The translations under genes were made by a program, and so were the position numbers. Source: an uncultured Eggerthellaceae bacterium (GTDB lineage Bacteria; Actinomycetota; Coriobacteriia; Coriobacteriales; Eggerthellaceae). From it: 45,906 bases of DNA. The notes below the pieces were generated by a model, which saw nothing but the letters and a program-made list of their open reading frames with translations, did no database searches and was not told where the DNA came from. Below, piece by piece: positions 16,284 to 23,655 of the stretch (its first letter is position 1; every line of letters starts with the position of its first letter). The stretch lies in assembly GCA_944320405.1 (NCBI GenBank), contig CALUHI010000017.1:1-45906 (forward strand), read 5' to 3'.

Positions 16284-17099
16284 CTACTGCTCGCCCAGCA
16301 TCAGCTTCGAGATGCGCTCGACTTCGCTGAGGAAGTGGGCACGCTCGTCGTCGGTGATCTCGGCGCGGGAATAGCGACGGAACGTGTCGTATTCGTCGAA
16401 TCCCGTCGACATGGTCAGGTGCAGCAAGCGGACAAAGCTGCCGTTGCTCAGTTTGTCGGGATCGTCGAGCCGCATTACGGTAGAGATGTAGACCTCGCCA
16501 TCGCGCTGATCCATTTCGATGCGGGTGTAGCGCATCTCGTAGTTGCGCTGGCAGATGTAGGTGCGCGCAATGGGCAGGATCTGCAGGTCGATGTCGAACG
16601 GATAGCCTGCGCGCATCTGAACGCTGTCGGCGCCAGGAGTGTAGATCACGCGCACGGTAAGCTTTTTGCCTTCGCCGTCTCCCATGCCGAACTGGGCGGT
16701 GACATAGTCCTCGTCGTCTTCGCTGTACAGAATGTTCTTCAGGCTCATCTCGTCGCGCAGAATGTGGCGAATCTTCTGCCAAACGGGTTTGCTTCGGATC
16801 GAGCCGTCGTCTTCGGCGCTCTCGGCGCCGTTGGCCAAAGCGCTCAGAGGGTCGCCGTTCCCGTCGTCTTTGCTGTCGAGGAGATCATCGAAGTCCTTGC
16901 CGAACATCGCGCAGATAGCCTGAAGCTGCAGGTTGGCGGTTTCATCCGCCTTTGCTTCTTCGAGGGATTCAAGGAGCGAATTCGACGTGGACAGTAGGCT
17001 TTCGCGCTGTTCCTCGGTGATGTCTTCATCTACCTCGATTTGCTTGTGAACCTTGGTGAGCTCTTCTTCCAGCATGGCGATGATCTCTTCGCGTTTCAT
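16284..17099 (-). CDS. YbjN-like protein with N-terminal helices
   Basis: This 271-residue protein starts after a strong GAAGGAGGATAC ribosome site. Residues 1-60 are an acidic helical hairpin (EEELTKVHKQIEVDEDITEE and following), then comes an acidic linker. Residues about 105-260 follow the YbjN / secretion-chaperone pattern: KLTVRVIYTPG, MRAGYPFDIDLQILPI, then an IEMDQRDGEVYISTVMRLDD strand pair and a long helix. The RLDDPDKLSNGSFVRLLHL segment parallels DDPEKFERCLLCAL in the protein at 9539. It is probably a binding partner or chaperone for the 1034-residue protein encoded next (inference). Its promoter has the shared CTTCC element. Confidence 0.8.
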   Translation of the reverse strand: MKREEIIAMLEEELTKVHKQIEVDEDITEEQRESLLSTSNSLLESLEEAKADETANLQLQAICAMFGKDFDDLLDSKDDGNGDPLSALANGAESAEDDGSIRSKPVWQKIRHILRDEMSLKNILYSEDDEDYVTAQFGMGDGEGKKLTVRVIYTPGADSVQMRAGYPFDIDLQILPIARTYICQRNYEMRYTRIEMDQRDGEVYISTVMRLDDPDKLSNGSFVRLLHLTMSTGFDEYDTFRRYSRAEITDDERAHFLSEVERISKLMLGEQ

Positions 17100-17152
17100 G
17101 TATCCTCCTTCGTCATCCTCGTAGCATCCGAGGCGGTTGCGACTACGGTGCG

Positions 17153-17209
17153 ATTAAACCGCGTTCCTTCCTTCTGCGTGAGGGGGAGAGCCGGGGAAGC
17201 GGGGGGAAG
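17153..17209 (-). promoter_or_regulatory. Shared CTTCC-repeat promoter upstream of the YbjN-like/1034-residue operon
   Basis: On the minus strand CTTCCCCCCGCTTCC (17209-17195) is a CTTCC repeat with a 10-base period. CTCCCCC follows after six bases. Exactly 36 bases after the second CTTCC comes TTTAAT (17158-17153), a fair -10 box. No -35 consensus is present. It lies in the 139-base gap behind the NACHT gene. Confidence 0.62.
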
Positions 17210-17238
17210 GCGATCCTGCTTCCTGCGGGCGTTCGCCG

Positions 17239-20200
17239 CTAGCCTTTGGAAAAGACGCTCAACCGAGCAAGATAGGGTTCCGCCTCGATCTCGAACCCAG
17301 CAAGCGGCTTGCCGAACGCGAAGATGGCGGCTTCTTCAAGTACATGCTGCGCTTTTGCCGCCTGGTCTTCGGGGCGGCGCGTGCAGGTAAGGAACAAGTC
17401 GTCGTAGGCGCGCGTCAGCATGCGATCGAACGCAGGGAAGCCGGTGTGCCGCGGTGTGCCGGCGTAGTCCAGACAGAACAGCAGCGCGAGCAGCGCGGCG
17501 TCATCGAAGCGCGTCGGCATCGCCGCGTCGTTTGCGGATGCGGCGTGCTCCCTGCTGGCATCAGCGAGCTGCCTGAGCAGGTTAACGCCCGTTTCGGCAC
17601 CGCACTCGAACAGTGCGTTCTGCTCGTCTTGCCTCTTGCCTTGGGCGTCCATCAGCACGTCAGGTATCTGTTGTGCGCGTTCCACGCAATGGCGGACCCA
17701 CAGGCTTGCCCAGTATCCGCAGATGGCGGCATACGTGAACCCAACTTTGTCTCCGCGGATGTCAATGATGCCCAGGCGCGAAACAATGAGGTCCATCAAA
17801 GCGTTCTCATCCATTTCGTCAGAGGTCGCCACATGGGTGCGGAACAACTCTTCTTCCTTGCGATGTCTGCGGAACAGCTCGGTGAACGCGGAAACCGACA
17901 TCGAACGATCGCCCACGGCAAAGTCGAACGCGAGGTGCTCAAGCGCTGCTTTGTCGTAGTCCTCAAGCTTGGTGCGTTTGCGGAACTTGCGGTTGATCTC
18001 GGAGAACGTCTCCCACACGCTGTGGCTGTCGATGCTGCTGCCACGCTTGAACGCCAAAGCGATGGCGGTGAGCATGAAGGGGTTGCCCATCACGCCCCTA
18101 AACCCTGCGGTGGCGCGCACCGAAGTGAAATCGGGCCCGTTGTAGTCGTCGGCACCGCCGCGCGTGGTGATGCGCGCGAACAGCTCCTCTTGGCGAGGAA
18201 GATCGAATTCCTCAAGCCGCGCGCGCCAGGCATGCGCTCCCAGCAGCTTGCGCATGGCGGCGTCGTCGGCTGGTGGCAGCGGGCGGCTTGCTACCAGCAA
18301 ACGCGCAATGCCCTGTTGGCTGGCGAACTCTTTCAAGCGGCGCAGATACGGCGCGCGGTAGCGGCGGGGGATTTCGTCGATGGAGTCAACCAGCAAAAGC
18401 ACGCTGCCGCGCTTCACCAGCGCCTCGATGGGATTGCCCGTCGAGCGTTGTCCTGCAGCGGTGCGCAATGCGTCCTGCATTGTTTCGGGAAGTGCTCGAA
18501 ACGCTAGATCAGCGAAGGGGAAGGGGTCATCCTGCTCGTTTTCGTCCAACAGGTGGTAGAGGTTGCTGTCACTGGTTTGCGAGAGCACGATGGGCACGTA
18601 GGACGCAAGTCGTCCGATGCCCGTGAGTTGCGCGGTGCGCTCGTTGGCGAGGATGTCGGCCGCCGTTTTTTTCGCCGGAGGCTGTTCGCTCGTGTCCGTT
18701 TCCGATGTGCCGGGAAGCTCGAAGCTGGCGGCATCATTGTCGGCACCGCGGGTGAAGGCGAGCGCAAATTCTGCTGCCGCCTCTTCCTCTTGGTTCATCC
18801 TGTCGCCGAGCTCAAGCGCAATCTGGCCCATTCTCACGCCCGCGCATGCAGCTGCGGTGGCGCGCAAAAACGTGGTTTTACCCATGCTGGAGTTTGCCTG
18901 CAAAAGCAAACGGTCGCTTGCGTCGGGGTCGAGCAGCCAGTTCACGGGGTTACAGTCGTCCCCTTCTTGCGAGAAGCGCGGTGTGACGAACAGATCTTCC
19001 AGCCGGTCGGCCATCGGTGCAGCACCATCGCGCTCGATGACTTCCGAAGCCCATTCCTGCAGCTGCCTGAGGTAGGCGATCTGCGGGGCAAGCTCGTCGT
19101 GCAGCATGCGCAGCACGATGTCGAACAGCTCGCCTTCGTTCAGCGCGTAGCGCACCAGCGCGCTTCCGATGAACGCAGCAGTATCGAAGGCGCCCGCAGG
19201 CCAAATCTGCCGCTCGAGCGTGTGCCGCTGCGCATCGGTGAATGCACGGTGGTCGGAATCCTTGAAGGCGTTGATGAACAGCTCTTTCAGGCGGTCCGCC
19301 GCTTCGGCTTCGCTGATAGGGGGCTCAAAGCGATGGCGCAGCTTCCATGCCGCCATGTAGGGGAGGCACACCAGGTAGTCCATGTCGCGGCCGCGTTGGG
19401 TGCGGCGGACCGTTTGTCCCAGCGAGCCTTTGACCTGCTTGTCGACATCGGTGCCAAAGATCGTGTCTTTCACGCGGGTGTCCCACAAAAGCCACTCGCT
19501 GGGGTGCGCTTTCGGGGCGTCGTCGGCCGAGAGATGCTGCTCTTTCTTTCCGCGTGTTCTGACGGGCCAGTATTCCTCGTAGAAGTCATAGTCTGAGAAG
19601 CGCATTCCGCCAACGCGTCTTAGCTGCAGCAGAAGCTCGCCGTTTGGCCCGATGCCGCGCAGCAGTGCGTCGGCAGGCCAGCGCGTTGTCTGCTCGACGT
19701 TTTCGCTGGGGCGCAGATACGACGCCTTGATGCCGTTGAACGAGAACCCTTCCCATCCGTTGAAGCCGGATTTTTCGGGCAGATTGCCGCCCAGCCGCTC
19801 CGTAAGCGCCTCGGCGGCGGTTTTGCTCAGTCGCGAGACGAGCGCGGCGTAGTAATCGTCGAACGCGGTGTGGCGATAGGTCTCCCATGGATGGATTGCG
19901 GGGGAGAACCCCTTCATGAAGGGGTTGAAACAAGGGCCGATGGCAACGTATTCGCCTTTGTCGTCGAAGGCGGGGCCAATGATCTCGTCAAGCTCGTTGG
20001 CCAGTGTGCTTTTCTTCACCGATCCGCAGCCCCAGCCTTCTTCAAGGGCGGTGCGGAACGCCACTGAGTTGTCGGCGAAGCGCTCGCCGATAAGCCACAG
20101 GCTGATGCAGAAAGCGATGTCGGTCTTGGTTTCGCCGGTATCGACGGGTTCGTCTGGTTTGCGAAGCGCAGCGTCAGGGTTTTGCGGTTGCTTGCTGTCC

Positions 20201-20244
20201 AAGCGGAGCTCCGATGTGCTTTCAGGGGTCTTGCGAGTTCCCAT
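17239..20244 (-). CDS. NACHT-family signalling NTPase
   Basis: This 1001-residue STAND ATPase starts at 20244, with GAGGAG upstream. The NTPase core shows Walker A ANSSMGKT (about 450-457; the first position is Ala, which the motif allows), the NACHT-type Walker B LLLVDSIDEIP with Asp620, Asp623 and Glu624, and the sensor LLVASRP. A winged-helix-like and all-helical C-terminal region follows. Residues 1 to about 420 form a large N-terminal region that I cannot assign (motifs FCISLWLIGERF and EYVAIGPCFNPF). It has no transmembrane span. NACHT proteins usually sense an invader or stress and trigger an attached effector, in bacteria often for antiphage defence. It is transcribed away from the chaperone operon and sits in the middle of the putative system. 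Confidence 0.88.
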   Translation of the reverse strand: MGTRKTPESTSELRLDSKQPQNPDAALRKPDEPVDTGETKTDIAFCISLWLIGERFADNSVAFRTALEEGWGCGSVKKSTLANELDEIIGPAFDDKGEYVAIGPCFNPFMKGFSPAIHPWETYRHTAFDDYYAALVSRLSKTAAEALTERLGGNLPEKSGFNGWEGFSFNGIKASYLRPSENVEQTTRWPADALLRGIGPNGELLLQLRRVGGMRFSDYDFYEEYWPVRTRGKKEQHLSADDAPKAHPSEWLLWDTRVKDTIFGTDVDKQVKGSLGQTVRRTQRGRDMDYLVCLPYMAAWKLRHRFEPPISEAEAADRLKELFINAFKDSDHRAFTDAQRHTLERQIWPAGAFDTAAFIGSALVRYALNEGELFDIVLRMLHDELAPQIAYLRQLQEWASEVIERDGAAPMADRLEDLFVTPRFSQEGDDCNPVNWLLDPDASDRLLLQANSSMGKTTFLRATAAACAGVRMGQIALELGDRMNQEEEAAAEFALAFTRGADNDAASFELPGTSETDTSEQPPAKKTAADILANERTAQLTGIGRLASYVPIVLSQTSDSNLYHLLDENEQDDPFPFADLAFRALPETMQDALRTAAGQRSTGNPIEALVKRGSVLLLVDSIDEIPRRYRAPYLRRLKEFASQQGIARLLVASRPLPPADDAAMRKLLGAHAWRARLEEFDLPRQEELFARITTRGGADDYNGPDFTSVRATAGFRGVMGNPFMLTAIALAFKRGSSIDSHSVWETFSEINRKFRKRTKLEDYDKAALEHLAFDFAVGDRSMSVSAFTELFRRHRKEEELFRTHVATSDEMDENALMDLIVSRLGIIDIRGDKVGFTYAAICGYWASLWVRHCVERAQQIPDVLMDAQGKRQDEQNALFECGAETGVNLLRQLADASREHAASANDAAMPTRFDDAALLALLFCLDYAGTPRHTGFPAFDRMLTRAYDDLFLTCTRRPEDQAAKAQHVLEEAAIFAFGKPLAGFEIEAEPYLARLSVFSKG

Positions 20245-20283
20245 AATGCTCCTCACGCCGCGTGTTCAAGCTTCGATTTTCCC

Positions 20284-20289
20284 ATTGTA
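20284..20289 (-). promoter_or_regulatory. -10 box of the NACHT gene
   Basis: On the minus strand TACAAT lies 39 bases before the NACHT start codon. No clear -35 is found 16-18 bases upstream. It fits the NACHT gene having its own promoter in the divergent region 20245-20533. Confidence 0.45.
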
Positions 20290-20373
20290 CCGTTCCTTCG
20301 CAGCATTGCGGCTATGTGTGTCCTTTGCGTCGCGAAAAAAGGCTGCGGCATGCGGTTTTCCCGACGCGCGTCG

Positions 20374-20431
20374 TTTCCCCCCGCTTCCCGCGCGCTCCAC
20401 CCTGCGGGGGTGCGGCGCCCTTTCGTACGAT
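20374..20431 (+). promoter_or_regulatory. Shared CTTCC-repeat promoter upstream of the GrpE/Hsp70 operon
   Basis: TTTCCCCCCGCTTCC (20374-20388) is followed after six bases by CTCCACC. TACGAT (20426-20431) follows 37 bases after the second TTCC, as a candidate -10. There is no sigma70 -35 box. The site lies in the divergent 289-base gap, 130 bases from the NACHT start and 146 bases from the GrpE-like start, so it could serve both. Confidence 0.6.
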
Positions 20432-20533
20432 TTCGGCGAACCTGCGGGGACGGTTCCGCCAGCAAGGAGGATTCCGACGAAGCAGGAGCGGAAACGTAAG
20501 GCGAAACGCCGCGAAGAGAAAGGGAAGCAAACG

Positions 20534-21607
20534 ATGGCGCACAGCGAATGGTACGGGCTTGACGAGCTGGGGCGGGGCACGGCGTGCCCGCTTGAGGCAG
20601 AGCCTGTGGAAAGCGAAGGGCGCACGCGGGTGCGTCCGCATGCGTCGCGCTGGCAAGCGGCTGCGATGGATGATGCTGCCCCGCGCGGGATGCTTCCCGC
20701 GGAATGCGGCGAGCGGTTGAGCGCCGTTGAGGGGCGCATCGCGAATTTGGCGGCACAGCTTGACCAGCTGCTGCTGGCGGCGCATTCGATTAGCGATGGC
20801 ATGGCGGCGCACGCCGCCCGCGAAGATGAGCGCGCTGCGGTGGTCGAGGAGGTGAAAGGCGGGTTAGACGGCCTGTCCAGCCAGTTCAAGGCGCGCATTT
20901 CGCGCACCGACTACGAAGAAGCCACGTTGAAGCGCATCTCCGACGAGCTGGATCAGCATCGCGACGGGCTGTATCGCAAGATCGTCGAACCCTTGATCAG
21001 CGAGGTGATCGACATTCATCAGGACATGAGCATCACCATCGCCGCCTACCGCCGTAAGGCGGAAAGGGTTGGGGTTTCCGAGTCGGCAGCCCGCGTCTTG
21101 CGCGATCTGGAAGAGTTCCAGCTGATGCTGGGCGATGTTCTGCGCAACTGGAACGTGGAAGTGTGGCAGCCGGAGCCGGGTGACGCGCTGGAGCCTTTGC
21201 GCTGTCGTGCAGTGCGCGCATTGGCGACCAACAGCAAAGAGCAGCACCGCACCGTGGCGGAGGCGCTGAGCTTCGGGTACGCCCTTGATGGGAAGATCCT
21301 CCGTCCGGCGCAGGTGATCGCCTTCTCGTACAAGGAGCCTCCCGCGCAGGAAGCTGCTGCTCAGGAGCCGACTGAGCCTGCCAAGCCGGCTGAGCCCGCT
21401 GATCCAGGCGATACGCCCGAGCCGCTTGATGGCACCGCTGATGCTGCGGCATCTGTGCCCGAAGCGACGACGGATGCGGCTGCGGGGGCGGCCGAGGGCG
21501 CAGCTCCTACCGCGACGAAGCCCTCTGCGTACCCTGTTCCTCCGATTCCTCCGGCACCTCCTGCGCCGGAGCCTGCGAAGGCGGGTGGTCGCCTGCCCAT
21601 CGCGTAA
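20534..21607 (+). CDS. GrpE-like nucleotide exchange factor with Pro/Ala-rich tail
   Basis: The product is 357 residues from the ATG at 20534, which has GAAAGGGAAG upstream; the long frame in front of it is not coding. Residues 60-190 are helical and coiled, like the GrpE dimer helices. Residues about 190-262 match the GrpE beta domain: NVEVWQPEPGDALEPLRCRA, then TVAEALSFGYALDGKILRPA and QVIAFSY, equivalent to the family pattern of FDPxxHxAV, GY and RPAxV. The last 90 residues are a disordered Ala/Pro/Glu tail that GrpE lacks. GrpE proteins release ADP from Hsp70. The Hsp70 gene follows 75 bases downstream, so it is a dedicated factor rather than the housekeeping GrpE. Confidence 0.85.
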   Translation: MAHSEWYGLDELGRGTACPLEAEPVESEGRTRVRPHASRWQAAAMDDAAPRGMLPAECGERLSAVEGRIANLAAQLDQLLLAAHSISDGMAAHAAREDERAAVVEEVKGGLDGLSSQFKARISRTDYEEATLKRISDELDQHRDGLYRKIVEPLISEVIDIHQDMSITIAAYRRKAERVGVSESAARVLRDLEEFQLMLGDVLRNWNVEVWQPEPGDALEPLRCRAVRALATNSKEQHRTVAEALSFGYALDGKILRPAQVIAFSYKEPPAQEAAAQEPTEPAKPAEPADPGDTPEPLDGTADAAASVPEATTDAAAGAAEGAAPTATKPSAYPVPPIPPAPPAPEPAKAGGRLPIA

Positions 21608-21682
21608 AGGCACCGTGCCGTCAGGCGTTTTGCCACGGCACCATCCCATCGATCGACGCACCCCTATTGAAAGGAAATCATC

Positions 21683-23293
21683 ATGGCACTGTCTTCTATT
21701 CTCGGAATCGACCTGGGCACCGCTTTCTCCAACGCTTCGTTCATCGACGCAACGGGCAACCCGGTGACCGCACGCAGCTCGGAAGGCTCCAACACCACAC
21801 CTTCGGTGGTGTACTTCACCGAAAACGGCGATACCACGGTAGGCGAGGTGGCCAAAGACCTTGCCCTGGTGGAGCCCGACCGCACCGCCCAGCTGGTGAA
21901 GCCCCTGATGGGCAAGGACATTCCCGCCATCACCGTTGACGGCGTGGACAAGTCGCCCGAGGAAGTGTCCAGCTACATCCTGCGCAAGGTGGCCCAAGAC
22001 GCCGTGCAAAGCTCTGGCATGGAGATCGACGGCGTGGTAGTGACGGTGCCCGCACACTTCGGCGACGTTGAGCGCGCTGCCACCAAGGCAGCCGTCGAGA
22101 TCGCGGGACTGAACCTCATCAACCTGGTGCAGGAGCCAGTGGCTGCCGCTGTGTACTACGGTTGCGCGCGCAGCGAAGAGGACGGCGTCGTGATGGTGTA
22201 CGACCTGGGCGGCGGCACCTTCGACGCCTCGGTCATCTCCATCACCCACGGCGACGACGGCACCGACATTCGCGTGGTGTGCGCCGACGGCAACCACAAC
22301 CTGGGCGGCCGCCTGTGGGACGACCAGATCGTCAACTACCTGTCCGACGCGTTCGTGAGCCAGACCGGCTACGACGACGAGTTCGACCCTTACGCTCAGC
22401 AGGCGCTGCGCAACGCCGCCGAGCGCGCAAAGATGCACCTGTCCAGCAGAGACGAAGACACCGTCGCGCTGAACATCGCCGGCCTCCCGGCGCGCATCTC
22501 GCTGACGCGCGAGACGTTCGACCAGATGACGGCCCACTTGCTGTCCCAAACCATCGAGATCACGCGCTCCACGCTGGAAAACGCCGCCTCCAAGGGCTAC
22601 GAAGTGCAGAAGATCTTGCTGGTGGGTGGTTCCACGCGCATGCCGCAGGTCACCGAGGCGCTCAAGGCCAACTTCCCTGACTTGCCGCTGGAGATCAACG
22701 ACCCTGACGAGGCTGTTTCCAAGGGTGCGGCGCTGTGCGCGCTGGACATCATGGCGGGCAAGGGCGCGCCGGGCGAGAACGGGGCGGCTTCCAAGGACAG
22801 CGTTGTGCATCAGCTGCAGCTTACGGGCGACGCCACGCCGCTGACCATCCACTACGCCACCACGAAAAGCTACGGCGTGCAGGTGCTCGACGTGAAGAGC
22901 AACCGCGACATGGTGTGCAACCTCATCCAGAAGAACCAGCAGATCACGTCCGGCGACCACACCTACCGCGTCGAGCGCATCTTCGGCACCAACGTCGACA
23001 ACCAGCAGACGGTTGAGGTGCGCGTGTACGAGAACGACGAGGAACTTGACCTCATCCCCATCGACCGCGACCCCATCAAGACGGCCACGTTTGCCCTGGA
23101 TGGCTCGAAGCTGCCGAAGAACTCTCCGATCGAGGTGGCGTTCTGCCTGTCTGAGGAAGGGTTGCTGTCGGTGACGGCGGTTGAGCCGTGCAGTGGGCGC
23201 AACCTGGAGTTTGATGTGCAGGTTAGCAATGGGCTGACGGCTGAAGAGGTTGAGCGCATTAAGAGCGACGCTTTGACGGTTGACGTTCAGTAG
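21683..23293 (+). CDS. Hsp70 (DnaK-like) chaperone without the C-terminal lid
   Basis: This 536-residue Hsp70 starts after GAAAGGAAA. The ATPase domain is complete (about 1-365): phosphate-1 loop GIDLGTAFSNASF, VPAHFGDVERAATKAA, EPVAAAVYYG, phosphate-2 loop VYDLGGGTFDASV, and the adenosine motif LVGGSTRMP. A beta-sandwich substrate domain follows and ends near LEFDVQVSNGLTAEEVERI. The helical lid of about 100 residues seen in DnaK is absent. The phosphate-1 loop has AFSN where DnaK has TNSC. Next to a private GrpE-like gene and a second Hsp70 it is clearly not the housekeeping dnaK. It probably handles a client within the surrounding system (inference). Confidence 0.93.
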   Translation: MALSSILGIDLGTAFSNASFIDATGNPVTARSSEGSNTTPSVVYFTENGDTTVGEVAKDLALVEPDRTAQLVKPLMGKDIPAITVDGVDKSPEEVSSYILRKVAQDAVQSSGMEIDGVVVTVPAHFGDVERAATKAAVEIAGLNLINLVQEPVAAAVYYGCARSEEDGVVMVYDLGGGTFDASVISITHGDDGTDIRVVCADGNHNLGGRLWDDQIVNYLSDAFVSQTGYDDEFDPYAQQALRNAAERAKMHLSSRDEDTVALNIAGLPARISLTRETFDQMTAHLLSQTIEITRSTLENAASKGYEVQKILLVGGSTRMPQVTEALKANFPDLPLEINDPDEAVSKGAALCALDIMAGKGAPGENGAASKDSVVHQLQLTGDATPLTIHYATTKSYGVQVLDVKSNRDMVCNLIQKNQQITSGDHTYRVERIFGTNVDNQQTVEVRVYENDEELDLIPIDRDPIKTATFALDGSKLPKNSPIEVAFCLSEEGLLSVTAVEPCSGRNLEFDVQVSNGLTAEEVERIKSDALTVDVQ

Positions 23294-23308
23294 CAGCTGG
23301 AAGCCCCT

Positions 23309-23345
23309 GTGACAGGGGACGGTCCTGCTGTCACGTTTGGATAAT
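23309..23345 (+). repeat. REP-like arm, copy 2
   Basis: It carries GTGACAGGGGACGGTCCTG and then CTGTCACGTTTGGATAAT. This is the same unit as one arm of the palindrome at 3499-3572, with a few changes. It begins 16 bases after the Hsp70 stop codon. Confidence 0.75.
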
Positions 23346-23361
23346 CCACAGCGTACTGTCC

Positions 23362-23517
23362 GGGCGAAGGGAGGCGGAGGGGCCTCGTGCTCAAACAGTC
23401 CTGGGCTCGCGCGAACCGTCCACCCGCCCGCTCAGGCGGGAAAAGTGTTTGTCAACAGTCCACTGGACTGTTGACCATGCGGAACTGCGCGCGAGACCCC
23501 TCCCCCTCCCTTCGCCC
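23362..23517. repeat. Nested inverted-repeat block between the two Hsp70 genes
   Basis: The outer arms 23362-23387 and 23492-23517 are complementary at 24 of 26 positions. Inside are a CCCGCC/GGCGGG hairpin (23423-23440) and a 25-base palindrome centred on one base (23451-23475, GTCAACAGTCCA and its complement). The block could fold into a branched structure in RNA or single-stranded DNA. A short open frame across it (23387-23641) is not credible. Confidence 0.75.
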
Positions 23518-23538
23518 TACTGATCCATGCTTGAAATG

Positions 23539-23640
23539 CGACAGGGGACGGCCCTGCTGTTACGTTTGGGTAATTCACGGGCGTGCGGGAGCTCATAGCC
23601 TTTATTCAAAGGTGACAGATGGGACGTCCCCTGTCACCTG
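23539..23640. repeat. REP-like inverted pair, copies 3 and 4
   Basis: Copy 3 (23539-23577, GACAGGGGACGGCCCTGCTG and on) faces an inverted copy 4 (23601-23638, ending GACGTCCCCTGTCACC). Together they form a degenerate version of the 3499-3572 palindrome with about 23 bases between the arms. Copy 4 abuts the start region of the Hsp70-vWA gene. Confidence 0.7.
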
Positions 23641-23655
23641 ATGAGAGGAGTATCT

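Noticed and set aside
19916-20533. N-terminal extension of the GrpE-like frame
   Set aside because: The extension overlaps the NACHT gene on the other strand and the promoter region; the start at 20534 gives a normal GrpE-like protein.
20864-22960. 698-residue open frame antisense to the GrpE-like and Hsp70 genes
   Set aside because: It runs across two real genes and their spacer and ends in an Arg-rich string; it is a shadow of the plus-strand genes.
23309-23640. CRISPR array
   Set aside because: The repeats are few, inverted and unevenly spaced, with no constant direct repeat and spacer pattern, and no cas genes are nearby.
23387-23641. 84-residue open frame inside the repeat block
   Set aside because: It consists of palindromic repeats read as protein, with no ribosome site and no recognisable sequence.
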